Below are positions 51,948 through 60,417 of a stretch of DNA of 64,000 nt, one piece after another. The DNA is from Marinobacter sp. CHS3-4. Lineage in GTDB: Bacteria > Pseudomonadota > Gammaproteobacteria > Pseudomonadales > Oleiphilaceae. Positions within the stretch are counted from its first letter, which is position 1. The number at the start of each line of letters is the position of its first letter. The notes under the pieces were generated by a model that was not told the origin of the DNA, ran no database searches, and was given only the letters and a program-made list of their open reading frames with translations. The translations under genes and the position numbers were made by a program. Location of the stretch: positions 744,001 to 808,000 of the forward strand of contig NZ_JASGBJ010000002.1 in assembly GCF_030053415.1 (NCBI RefSeq), read 5' to 3'.

Positions 51948-52610
51948 TTACCCGTTCGACAGGCTGATTCGAAGAGCGGCCGCCGAAGCAAAAGGGGCCA
52001 GCGTCAACGCCAGCACCAGACAGGCGCCCATCAGCGCTAATTGCCCCGCCACAGGCGTTCCATCTGCCGCTGCCATCACTGTACCGGTACCGAAAATCAG
52101 AACAGGAATGTACAGCGGAATGATCATCAGGGACAAGAGCACCCCTGCCGACCTCAGCCCCAGGGTTAATGCCGCCCCAATGGAGCCTATCAGGCTGAGC
52201 ACAGGCGTTCCGATCAGCAGCGTTAGACACAAAACCCGAATGGAGTTCCCGTCAAGATGAACCATAACCGCCAATAACGGCGTCAATACAACCAATGGCA
52301 ACCCGGTCAGTAACCAGTGTGCAAGGGTTTTGGCCAGCACCAGCAGAAAAAGCGGCTGGGGCTGGAGCACAAGTTGCTCCAGGGTGCCGTCGTCAAAATC
52401 ATGTCTGAACAGATGATCCAGCGACAACAACACCGAAAGTAACGCCGCCACCCACAGGATGCCGCCACCGGCCTGGCGCAAAAATTCCACTTCCGGGCTG
52501 ACACCCAACGGAAACAGCATGACCACCAGCACAAAGAACAACAATGGGTTCAGAAGATCACTGGGCTGACGAACGGCGGATTTCAGATCCCTCAATATGA
52601 CCGCTTTCAT
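51948..52610 (-). CDS. ccmB: haem exporter subunit CcmB
   Basis: Membrane permease part of the CcmAB ABC unit, 220 residues, six helices. The ATG at 52610 (MKAVILRDLKSAVRQ) matches the family N terminus and gives the E. coli length; an in-frame ATG at 52631 would overlap the ccmA stop. NPLLFFVLVVMLFPLG, RHDFDDGTLEQL and GTPVLSLIGSIGAALTLGLR are family segments. Confidence 0.94.
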   Translation of the reverse strand: MKAVILRDLKSAVRQPSDLLNPLLFFVLVVMLFPLGVSPEVEFLRQAGGGILWVAALLSVLLSLDHLFRHDFDDGTLEQLVLQPQPLFLLVLAKTLAHWLLTGLPLVVLTPLLAVMVHLDGNSIRVLCLTLLIGTPVLSLIGSIGAALTLGLRSAGVLLSLMIIPLYIPVLIFGTGTVMAAADGTPVAGQLALMGACLVLALTLAPFASAAALRISLSNG

Positions 52611-52620
52611 CGCGCCGAGC

Positions 52621-53253
52621 TCAGACGTCATCGCCAACTCCAAGCTGTATACGCTGCATGTTCGGAACCTGAAGATCGTGATGGGTGGTTACAATGACAC
52701 TGCCACCCTCAGCGACACGGGTCATCAGCAGTCGTTCCAGCGCTTCAACACCCTGAGCATCAATGGCGGTGAAAATTTCATCAAGAATCCACAGTGGCTC
52801 GTCTGACACCAACAACCTGGCCAGCGCAACCCTGCGCTGTTGCCCAGCAGATAACCGGCGACAGGGTACGCCTTCGAACCCGGCCAGCCCTGTTCCTTTG
52901 AGCGCCTGTATCAGAACCTGATCGGAAAGCTGCCCTCGGCCGGCCGTAAGCGCCTGAAGATTCTCGAGAGGGGTCAGCATCGCCTTGATACCCGGCCGAT
53001 GGCCAATGTACAGGGTGTTCTGCAGGAAAGCTTCGCGTTGGTGCCGGCGATGCTGACCGCGCCAGAGTACATCGCCCTCAACGTTGTCATTCAAACCGGC
53101 CAGAACACGAAGCAAAGTGGTCTTGCCCGAGCCATTGGGGCCCTCGACACGGATCAGGGTACCGGGCAGTATGGAGAAGGACAGATCCCGAAACAGGGTA
53201 CGATCGTCGCGCTCACAATGCAGATTAACAGCCTGTAGTAATGGCTCGGACAT
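52621..53253 (-). CDS. ccmA: cytochrome c biogenesis ATP-binding protein CcmA
   Basis: ABC ATPase of 210 residues, driving release of haem-loaded CcmE. Walker A GPNGSGKTT (38-46), signature LSAGQQRR, Walker B PLWILDEIF and the H-loop TTHHD. First gene of ccmABCDEFGHI; its start is divergent from fliK with 109 bases between. Confidence 0.96.
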   Translation of the reverse strand: MSEPLLQAVNLHCERDDRTLFRDLSFSILPGTLIRVEGPNGSGKTTLLRVLAGLNDNVEGDVLWRGQHRRHQREAFLQNTLYIGHRPGIKAMLTPLENLQALTAGRGQLSDQVLIQALKGTGLAGFEGVPCRRLSAGQQRRVALARLLVSDEPLWILDEIFTAIDAQGVEALERLLMTRVAEGGSVIVTTHHDLQVPNMQRIQLGVGDDV

Positions 53254-53362
53254 TAGGGCCCCGGCGCTGATTCATGGGTTTGGAAAGACTAGGCTCACCG
53301 GCGAGCGCTATAATACCAAATGCGGTTCACGAATACTCTGGTCAGGCATTAAATGAAAAACG

Positions 53363-54823
53363 ATGAAGTTACCAAACGGTAATCCGCCACCTCCCCAGTC
53401 GACAGACAGAAGCTCACAGGCGAAACCGACATCGGGTCCGGTCAAAGGTGTTGCTCAGTCTCTCGAAACCGGCTCCGCCAATCCCGCAACCTCAGCGAAG
53501 GCACAGCTTGCGCAGCTGAAACTGGCAAATCGCGAAACGACCCTTGCCAGGGTGGCTGAAATCATCAACCAGCAATCATCAGGTACCAGTCGCCTTCTTC
53601 TTGATGTTCGCGGGCAAACCCTGCCCGTCAATGCCGCTATTGGTGACACTTCGCTCGAAACCGGCGACTGGGTCAAGGTGATGAGAGCAGGCAACGAACT
53701 GCGTTTACTGGGCAAACTCGCGGCCACGGCTGAATCCACGGTGTCACGGGCCCTGGCCCAGCGCCTGCCATGGCAGCAATCCATAGATTCGGGTCTGGCA
53801 AAAGTACTCAGCGCGCTGACAACGGGAGTGAGTCCAGAACAGGCAGCTTCTACCAACAAGGCCGAGGCGTCCTCACTTCCACTGGCACGGCTCACACAAC
53901 AACCACTGCCAGCGCCTGTCCGGCAAGCGATCGAACAGCTCGTCCAATTGCTGCCGAACCGCCAGGCACTCTCAGGTCTGGCCGGTGCAGAAATGGGCAG
54001 CAAACCACAGAACCCTCTGGGCACAGGAAGCTATACATCACTCGCAAGCGGTTCAAAGCAAGCCGCAACGCAACAGATCCAGCAATGGATTGAGCGAAGC
54101 GGACTGTTTGCCGAATCGCGAACCGCAAGAGCACCCGAGGCGCCTCCTTCGGATCTGAAGCTGGCTATTGGCCGCATTATTCATCAGCTGTTGGAGCACC
54201 AGGGGCAACCAGCCAACAGCTTTAATCGCATTACCCCTATTCCGACGCCAGATCTTGTGCAGTCGCCCCTGCAATTCCCGGCACCATCGGCCAGTCAATC
54301 GCCGCAAACGTCATCCGAACCAGCCAGCGTCGGGCAGATGTTACGGTTGCTTGCAGGTGTTCTTAACCGGATCACGGTCAATCAGCTCCACAGTCAGGTT
54401 CTCTCAACACGGACCACGGCCGATGCCCCCGCTCCCAACAACACGCTGGTGATGGATCTGCCCTGGCTGAACCAGAATAACGAACCCCGGGTGATGCAAT
54501 TGCGCATTGAAGAACAGGCGAGCCAGGACGAATCCACTGACAAAGCCAGGTCCAGAAACACGGAATGGAAACTTTCTCTGGCCATGAATCTCGACGAGTC
54601 CGGGCCCATGCACTTTGATGTATCGCTTGGCCAAGGACAGGTGTCTGCCCAGGTCTGGGCCGAAAGACAATCGACGCTACAACAGGCCCGTGAGCAGTTG
54701 CCGGAACTTCGCAAGAGCTTCGCGAATCTCGGGCTGGAGGTGGTGGATCTGGAATGCCGGAGAGGCATCCCCCAGGGCGCCACCACTCACCTTGAACATC
54801 GACTGGTGGATACACGGGCATGA
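53363..54823 (+). CDS. fliK: flagellar hook-length control protein FliK
   Basis: Exported ruler protein that sets hook length and switches export specificity; 486 residues. The first 300 residues are Ser/Gln/Ala/Pro-rich and poorly conserved, as is usual. The C-terminal Flg_hook domain is clear: GPMHFDVSLGQGQVSAQVWAE (in part) and LPELRKSFANLGLEVVDLECRRG (in part). A TATAAT (53309-53314) lies 48 bases upstream without a good -35. It overlaps the next gene by four bases (ATGA). Confidence 0.87.
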   Translation: MKLPNGNPPPPQSTDRSSQAKPTSGPVKGVAQSLETGSANPATSAKAQLAQLKLANRETTLARVAEIINQQSSGTSRLLLDVRGQTLPVNAAIGDTSLETGDWVKVMRAGNELRLLGKLAATAESTVSRALAQRLPWQQSIDSGLAKVLSALTTGVSPEQAASTNKAEASSLPLARLTQQPLPAPVRQAIEQLVQLLPNRQALSGLAGAEMGSKPQNPLGTGSYTSLASGSKQAATQQIQQWIERSGLFAESRTARAPEAPPSDLKLAIGRIIHQLLEHQGQPANSFNRITPIPTPDLVQSPLQFPAPSASQSPQTSSEPASVGQMLRLLAGVLNRITVNQLHSQVLSTRTTADAPAPNNTLVMDLPWLNQNNEPRVMQLRIEEQASQDESTDKARSRNTEWKLSLAMNLDESGPMHFDVSLGQGQVSAQVWAERQSTLQQAREQLPELRKSFANLGLEVVDLECRRGIPQGATTHLEHRLVDTRA

Positions 54824-55137
54824 AGAATCAGCAGGAATCAGCGTCTTCATCTCCCGCCGCTGTGGCGCTGAAATACGACGGCGAACGAGCCCCCACCATT
54901 GCGGCCACAGGCACCTGGGAGCTGGCAGAGGAGATCATTCGGATCGCAAGGGAACATGGTGTGCCACTTTACGAAAATCCGGAACTGGCCGGCATTCTGG
55001 CCCGACTGGATTTAAACGACGAAATACCCGAAACCCTCTACCGGGTCATTGCCGAGATACTGGCATTTGCTTTCAATCTGGAGGGACGCACGCCTGAAGA
55101 CGCGAGCAACCTTCGCCGGCCATCAGTTGATCAATGA
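54820..55137 (+). CDS. FlhB C-terminal-like export switch protein (FlhX type)
   Basis: Cytoplasmic protein of 105 residues resembling only the C-terminal domain of FlhB/EscU: AVALKYDGERAPTIAATG, LAEEIIRIAREHGVPLYENPELAGIL (in part) and VIAEILAFAFN. The NPTH autocleavage site of FlhB is absent, so it is the short stand-alone form that can interact with export components. Coupled to fliK, whose product acts on FlhB. Its 3' end overlaps the convergent ATPase gene by 15 bases. Confidence 0.88.
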   Translation: MKNQQESASSSPAAVALKYDGERAPTIAATGTWELAEEIIRIAREHGVPLYENPELAGILARLDLNDEIPETLYRVIAEILAFAFNLEGRTPEDASNLRRPSVDQ

Positions 55138-56235
55138 GCGCAATGCCCAGGCACGCTGCCAGTTCTGCCCGGATCGGCTCGACACGATCGTTTCGAAATA
55201 GTGTTTCAGCCGTCGACGATCTTGGGGCTCATCTTTGAGGGCGGTTCCCACCAGATGATTCATCAAAACGTCGACAGTCAGCCCGCCGTGCCCACCTCCG
55301 TAATACCAGGCGTTCAAACTGGCGGCATGTGCAACTGCGACCGCCTCAGCGGTTGAAAGCACGGCTCCTGCGAGACGATCAGTGCTTCGTCCATCCAGGG
55401 TCTGGCCATTTCTGAGCTCGTGAAACATGGTGACAAGTACTTCGAGCACTCCAGGGTCCAACTCGATGGAAATGCCAGAGGCCAGATTCGCCCGTCGGGT
55501 TTCGCGGACCACAACCTCCATTTCATCCTCAAGGTTTCGGATGGGGCGAATCTCCTCAAAACCCAGTCGACGCTTGAGGGCAGCGCTCATTCGAAATATG
55601 CCTTCGTCGAGACTGTTGGAAGTGCCAATCAGATTGAAACCCTCTCGGGAAAAAATCACGCCGTCTTCACCGGAAAGCTCCGGAATGACTACAACACGGT
55701 CCGACAAAACGGAAAGGAGGGCATCCTGCAAAGACTGCGGGCATCGAGCGATCTCTTCGAAACGCACCAGACGCCCTTCCATCATGCCTCTCAAGAGCGG
55801 GCTGGGAACCAGAGCGGATAGACATGGGCCCTTGGCACTCAGGATGGACTCATTCCAACTGTATAGAAGCTGACCAACATTCGTGACTGCGCCACCTTGC
55901 AGAGTCAGCGTTGAATCGCTGGAAATGGCAGCCGTCAACAACTCTGAAAGCCAGGACTTGGCGGTGCCCGGCTCACCGACCAGCAAACACCCCCTGTTCG
56001 TACAGAGCGACACGATAATGCGCGAGACCATTGATCGCTCAGCAACGAATTTACGTTCAATGCCTTTCGACTCGTCACCCAGAATGAACGCTTCAACGGA
56101 CCTTGGTGACAAACGCCAACCGGGAGGAACCGGACCGGTGTCCGATGCGGCCAGACGTTCCAGTTCTTCCCTGAAGGCAATTTCAGCGGGCTCTCGCTGG
56201 AGTTTTCGCTTGTTTTCTGGACCCGTATTGGTCAT
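55123..56235 (-). CDS. MoxR-like AAA+ ATPase, without vWA partner
   Basis: AAA+ ATPase of 370 residues. Walker A GEPGTAKS (87-94), a Walker B-like strand RLVRFEEI (155-162; Phe-Glu-Glu in place of the usual Asp-Glu), sensor 1 NLIGTSNSLDEGIF (201-214) and an arginine-rich region near 221-223 fit the MoxR class. It differs from the Bat-operon MoxR in this window (longer N and C termini). Its family usually travels with von Willebrand factor A genes, but none is adjacent; instead the GspE-type fusion gene lies immediately upstream with a 4-base overlap. Substrate unknown. Confidence 0.8.
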   Translation of the reverse strand: MTNTGPENKRKLQREPAEIAFREELERLAASDTGPVPPGWRLSPRSVEAFILGDESKGIERKFVAERSMVSRIIVSLCTNRGCLLVGEPGTAKSWLSELLTAAISSDSTLTLQGGAVTNVGQLLYSWNESILSAKGPCLSALVPSPLLRGMMEGRLVRFEEIARCPQSLQDALLSVLSDRVVVIPELSGEDGVIFSREGFNLIGTSNSLDEGIFRMSAALKRRLGFEEIRPIRNLEDEMEVVVRETRRANLASGISIELDPGVLEVLVTMFHELRNGQTLDGRSTDRLAGAVLSTAEAVAVAHAASLNAWYYGGGHGGLTVDVLMNHLVGTALKDEPQDRRRLKHYFETIVSSRSGQNWQRAWALRSLIN

Positions 56236-58517
56236 GCCTTGTTCCTTCTGCCACCACGAACTTCCGGAGCCATTCTTTCCATCGGCAGTATCCTGGGCAA
56301 TTCGGTCAACGGAATGATCCCCTCAATGACATGGTCCAGAGCGCTATCGCGCATGGTGACCAAGCCGGCATCCAGAGCCCGCCAGCGCAGCTCTCCAACG
56401 GGTGGTTGAGATGAAATCGCATCGCGGATATCACTATTGACCTCCAGGTATTCAACAATGGCAACCCGGCCACTGGTTCCTCGCCCCTTACAGTTCGCAC
56501 AGCCGGCGCCAACGTAACACCGGAAGTCTGATGGCGCACCGTCCGGGAATAGCTCATCCAGAATCGCCTGATCCGGCTCTGAAGGCTTACGGCAGTGGTG
56601 GCAAACGCGCTTTGCCAGGCGTTGAGCAATAACCGCCAGAAGCTCGCCCGCAATAGAGTTTGGGTGGATTCCAAGGTCGTACAGTCTTTGAAGAGAGTCG
56701 ACAGCGTCATTGCAATGCAAGGTTGAGAGCACAACGTGCCCAGTCTGCGAGGCACGGATAGCCTCAAGCGCTGTTTTCTGATCCCGGATTTCTCCCACCA
56801 TAATCACGTCAGGATCCTCTCTGACAAACGAATGCATGGCATCAGAAAAGCCAAACCCTATATCTGGCCTGACCCGTGTTTGCTGAACATTATCAATGGA
56901 GTACTCGATCGGGTCTTCTACAGTAATGACCTTGCGCCTGCCATCGTCTGCCAAAGTCTGAAGCCCTGCGTAGAGGGTCGTGGATTTCCCGGAGCCCGTT
57001 GGGCCGACGACCAGAACCAGTCCAGCGGGATTATCCAGCAAACGTTGATAGCGTGAACCCACTGATTCGGACATGCCGAGCTCTGCGATCGTCATTGCTC
57101 GACCGGTCTGAGGCAGCAATCGGATAATGATGTGTTCGCCATGAAGCGAAGGCTGGGTTTGAACACGCAGGTCGTAAGAGGTGTTCCCCACCTTCAATAC
57201 GGACCTACCACCCTGAGGTAGCCGATGCTCAGCAATATTCAGCTCAGCCCGAAGCTTGATGACATTAACAATGCCTTTCAGCTCCCTGGGCGAAAGCTGA
57301 TATTGGGTCAGTTCGTGCAACTCACCATCAACCCGAATCCTTAGCCGAACTCGTTTATGATAAATTTCAATGTGGATATCACTTGCTTTCTCGCTGACCG
57401 CATCAAGCAGAATGGCCTCGTAAACAGACACGAGATAGGGACTCAGTTGGTTTCGTCCATTCTCGCCGGCCAACAGATCGTCAGACTCAGCATGGAGATG
57501 ACTTCCCTGGCCCGAAGCTACTTCGCCATGGTCGGCAACAAACTCCTGACCTTTTACCGTGAGATCCAGAGACGACCACAGCCTCTTGAAATCCGTTGCT
57601 GACACGAGCGCACACTCGATATCAGCGGTCTTGGTCAGTCTTTCCAACTGATCGGTTCTGGCATCAGGGTCATCGGTGACAACCAGGAGCTTGCCATCCT
57701 GCTCGCGCACTGGAATCAACCGCGAAAGATCCAGAAAAGCACGTGAAAAGCGGCGAAACAGATCCGGCTTCAGAGTAGGAAGCAGGTCGTCCGCTGCAAA
57801 GAGCTCCATTTGCCTCTGCTTCGCCAGGGTACGGTAGAGATCCGCCTCCTCAAGATGCAGACGCTCACGAATCACATCAAGAAGTCTTTTCCCTGAGCGC
57901 TCTGCCTCCAAACGGGCGGCGTCCAGAGACGTTTGATCGACAACACCCAGGTCGATAAGTATCTGCTCAGAGTTGCGTTTGAAATCAACCCAACCAAGCG
58001 TTCGTTCTCTGCCAAGAACCCCGGCTTTTTTGGTATACAGAGCGAGACTGGGAACCGGACCTGCACGCCCCTCAAGACACACAAGCAATCCATTCTCTCG
58101 AAGATAGGGGCTTAACGGGGCGTAAGAAGCAATAAACGTCGTACACAAAAGGACATCGCACAGACCATCGACAGCGAGGTCTTGCTCCGCATCACCGACG
58201 ATCACATCAATGTTGGTAGCGCCCAGACGCGAGAACCTTTCTTTAGCTGCCTCGGCGACTGCCGGGTTGCGATCGACGTAAACCACTTTTCCTGCAAGCT
58301 TGGCCAGAACAGCAGCCACATAGCCAGCACCACCCCCAATGTGCATCAGCGTCTGATCGGGGGCGATTTCAGGCATCAACGTGAGAAGGTGTCGTAACGC
58401 GTGTTTCTGGGGGATCGAATGGCCGGAAACGAAAGACGACAGGTCGGAACTCGCGACAAATTCACTTCGACGTACAGCAATGAGAGCGTCCTCCGCTCTC
58501 GGATCTAAATGCTTCAT
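56232..58517 (-). CDS. fusion of methyltransferase-like (PCMT) domain to GspE/PilB-type ATPase
   Basis: Protein of 761 residues with unusual order. Residues 1-175 resemble protein-L-isoaspartate O-methyltransferase: SIPQKHALRHLL and the SAM motif MHIGGGAGYVAAVLAKL (58-74), then VVYVDRNP and VIVGDAEQD. Residues about 180-320 are GspE N-terminal (MshEN-like) domains: GVVDQTSLDAARLEAERSGKRL (in part). Residues 355-760 are a secretion/pilus ATPase: DIHIE, Walker A GPTGSGKST (505-513), VEDPIEY, Walker B DPDVIMVGEIRD (568-579), TLHCNDA, and the zinc tetracysteine C639/C642/C673/C676. No secretin, pseudopilin or inner-membrane platform gene is near. It lies between a DUF2802-like gene and a MoxR-like ATPase in a chemotaxis/flagellar cluster. 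Confidence 0.88.
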   Translation of the reverse strand: MKHLDPRAEDALIAVRRSEFVASSDLSSFVSGHSIPQKHALRHLLTLMPEIAPDQTLMHIGGGAGYVAAVLAKLAGKVVYVDRNPAVAEAAKERFSRLGATNIDVIVGDAEQDLAVDGLCDVLLCTTFIASYAPLSPYLRENGLLVCLEGRAGPVPSLALYTKKAGVLGRERTLGWVDFKRNSEQILIDLGVVDQTSLDAARLEAERSGKRLLDVIRERLHLEEADLYRTLAKQRQMELFAADDLLPTLKPDLFRRFSRAFLDLSRLIPVREQDGKLLVVTDDPDARTDQLERLTKTADIECALVSATDFKRLWSSLDLTVKGQEFVADHGEVASGQGSHLHAESDDLLAGENGRNQLSPYLVSVYEAILLDAVSEKASDIHIEIYHKRVRLRIRVDGELHELTQYQLSPRELKGIVNVIKLRAELNIAEHRLPQGGRSVLKVGNTSYDLRVQTQPSLHGEHIIIRLLPQTGRAMTIAELGMSESVGSRYQRLLDNPAGLVLVVGPTGSGKSTTLYAGLQTLADDGRRKVITVEDPIEYSIDNVQQTRVRPDIGFGFSDAMHSFVREDPDVIMVGEIRDQKTALEAIRASQTGHVVLSTLHCNDAVDSLQRLYDLGIHPNSIAGELLAVIAQRLAKRVCHHCRKPSEPDQAILDELFPDGAPSDFRCYVGAGCANCKGRGTSGRVAIVEYLEVNSDIRDAISSQPPVGELRWRALDAGLVTMRDSALDHVIEGIIPLTELPRILPMERMAPEVRGGRRNKA

Positions 58518-58542
58518 CCAATAGCGCCCTGAAGTTCGGGTT

Positions 58543-58935
58543 TCAGGCTGCCTGACGCTTCCTCAATGCAGACACCAGCTCAGCCTCTGGACGGGATATA
58601 CCGCAGGTGTTCATAAGATCGTCGATGTCTGCTCCTAAATCAACCAGGCGAGAGGCCTCGTCGTAGGATACTCGCAGCGGGTCATTCTGGCGCATCTCGT
58701 CCAGGGTACCATGAAGCTCATGAAGCTGACGCTCGCACGCAACGACTCTTTGCCCGACCCCCATACTGCCGCTGGCAGTTGCGTGAAGCTCGCGGCCCAG
58801 ATCTTCATATCTCTGTTTGAGTTCACTTCTGAGTTGGCGGATTTGCCGGTGAAATACCAGGCCCTGAACGCACATCAGGCCCAGGATGGCCACGGTCAGG
58901 ATCCAGGGAGCCTGGGAAAGAATCAGATCAATCAT
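58543..58935 (-). CDS. DUF2802-like membrane-anchored coiled-coil protein
   Basis: 130 residues: one N-terminal membrane helix (about 8-28, WILTVAILGLMCVQGLVF), a long charged helix likely to form a coiled coil (30-85) and a C-terminal helix-turn-helix-like tail (YDEASRLVDLGADIDDLMNTCGISRPEAELVSAL, in part). This tail is the DUF2802 pattern, seen after cheW in polar-flagellate gammaproteobacteria. Function unknown. Between cheW and the ATPase fusion gene. Confidence 0.8.
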   Translation of the reverse strand: MIDLILSQAPWILTVAILGLMCVQGLVFHRQIRQLRSELKQRYEDLGRELHATASGSMGVGQRVVACERQLHELHGTLDEMRQNDPLRVSYDEASRLVDLGADIDDLMNTCGISRPEAELVSALRKRQAA

Positions 58936-59014
58936 GACGGACGTCCTCGTTATGTTCTCGTTTTGAGAGCCACGAAGGCGTCCATCTTCGATCTGTCTCC
59001 GGTCAAAACCGGCT

Positions 59015-59503
59015 TTACAGTGCGGAGATCTCAGCCCACTCGTGGTCTGACAGCATCTTGTCGAACTCGACCAGAATGATCAGTTCGCCGTTTTTGTTAC
59101 ACACCCCCTGGATGAACTTGGCGCTTTCCTCGTTCCCCACATTGGGTGCTGTCTCAATTTCACTGGCTTTCAGGTACACCACCTCGGCCACCGAATCCAC
59201 CAGAACACCCATCACCTGGTTGGAAGATTCCATCACCACAATCCGGGTCGCATCGGTGACTTCCGCATCGGCAAGCCCGAACCGGCGCCGGGTGTCAATC
59301 ACCGTGACCACATTACCCCGAAGATTGATGATGCCAAGCACGTAATCGGGTGCGCCGGGCACGGGGGCAATTTCTGTGTAGCGAAGTACTTCCTGAATCC
59401 GCATTACATCAAGGCCGTACGTTTCGTCATCCAGCCGGAAGGTCACGTACTGCAATACCTGATCATCATGAGCCTGATTCTGTTGTCCGCTCGGGGATGC
59501 CAT
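59015..59503 (-). CDS. cheW: chemotaxis adaptor CheW
   Basis: Cytoplasmic adaptor linking chemoreceptors to CheA; 162 residues, a single CheW domain. YVTFRLDDETYGLDVMRIQEVLRY (in part), VLGIINLRGNVVTVIDTRRRFGL (in part) and MESSNQVMGVLVDSVAEV are typical. A 128-base gap separates it from parP; a possible promoter lies there. Confidence 0.95.
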   Translation of the reverse strand: MASPSGQQNQAHDDQVLQYVTFRLDDETYGLDVMRIQEVLRYTEIAPVPGAPDYVLGIINLRGNVVTVIDTRRRFGLADAEVTDATRIVVMESSNQVMGVLVDSVAEVVYLKASEIETAPNVGNEESAKFIQGVCNKNGELIILVEFDKMLSDHEWAEISAL

Positions 59504-59573
59504 AACCTTCTATCTCCTGTTCGGCTGCCCGACGGGCAACCTGATCGTCAAAAAATCATCATCAGTGCCCATT

Positions 59574-59602
59574 ACTATAGTTCAGGGCACAAACCGTGCC
59601 AG
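59574..59602 (-). promoter_or_regulatory. possible sigma70 promoter of cheW
   Basis: Minus-strand CTGGCA (59597-59602, 4 of 6) and TATAGT (59574-59579, 5 of 6) separated by 17 bases, in the 128-base gap between parP and cheW. A small hairpin (GGCAC/GTGCC) overlaps the spacer. Confidence 0.35.
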
Positions 59603-59631
59603 TGAAGTCTGGCAGATCACCTATTTGCTGT

Positions 59632-60417
59632 TTAGCTAAGATCCAGATGATGCTCGCGCTCGGCGCGCACCAGCAGGTCAGCCATAGATTTCACATCAAT
59701 CAGCGCGCACATGTGTTCAATCACCGTACCTGCCAGCCATGGACGCTTGCTACGGGCCGTCCGCCATCGCACCTGATCTGGCTTCAGCGTGAATGACTGG
59801 GCCACGTCATCGCAGGCCAGGCCCCATTCACTGCTGTCCAGCCTGATCACAAACCGATAATGTTCGCGGGCATCTGCAGGCGCACGGCCTGCCATAATCC
59901 ACTCTGCGGAATCCACCACCCGCAGATTATGCCCCCGATCCGGACGCATGCCCATATACCATTTTGGGCTTCCTGGAATAGGTTTTACAGGTTCATCGAT
60001 ACGATGGATCGCTCCCAATAGAATCAATGGCACCGCCAGTTTCAACCCCGCCACGGTGAAAATCAGGCATTCAAACGGCTTGTGGGACCAGTCCGGTCTA
60101 CCCGGAGGCTCCTCGGAAGGCGGCGAAGGGGCAAACCCTTCCACAGTTTCAGCTTTGGCTTCAGGGGCATTGTCTTCCGCTTCTTCAACGTCTGTTTCTG
60201 TTTCTGTTTCTGTTTCTGTTTCTGTTTCTGTTTCTGGCTCTGGCTCTGGCTCTGGTTCTGGTTCTGGTTCTGGCGCGGATACTGTTTCAACGGACAACTC
60301 TTCTACCACCGCGGTTTCATCCTTGGCAGAGTCGGTCGCTGTGTGCAGCAGTTCATCCAGATAGCTTGCGATCGCATTGGCGGGATCGGCTACCTGTGTC
60401 AATTTTTTGTCAGCCAT
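59632..60417 (-). CDS. parP: ParP-type CheW-domain protein
   Basis: 261 residues. The N-terminal 110 residues are acidic and disordered, including a Pro-Glu then Thr-Glu dipeptide repeat at residues 49-76 encoded by 14 hexanucleotide units. The C-terminal half is a CheW-like domain (FECLIFTVAGLKLAVPLILLGAI, in part; WYMGMRPDRGHNLRVVDSAEW, in part). In Vibrio, ParP ties the chemotaxis array to the polar ATPase ParC and to CheA. The neighbouring ParA-like gene, with an 8-base overlap, supports this role. Symbol by context. Confidence 0.82.
   Translation of the reverse strand: MADKKLTQVADPANAIASYLDELLHTATDSAKDETAVVEELSVETVSAPEPEPEPEPEPEPETETETETETETETDVEEAEDNAPEAKAETVEGFAPSPPSEEPPGRPDWSHKPFECLIFTVAGLKLAVPLILLGAIHRIDEPVKPIPGSPKWYMGMRPDRGHNLRVVDSAEWIMAGRAPADAREHYRFVIRLDSSEWGLACDDVAQSFTLKPDQVRWRTARSKRPWLAGTVIEHMCALIDVKSMADLLVRAEREHHLDLS
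60191..60274. repeat. 14-unit hexanucleotide tandem repeat in parP
   Basis: On the plus strand seven copies of TCTGTT are followed by seven of TCTGGC/TCTGGT, 84 bases in all. It encodes the Thr-Glu and Pro-Glu stretches in parP. Unit changes would lengthen or shorten the linker in frame. Confidence 0.95.
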
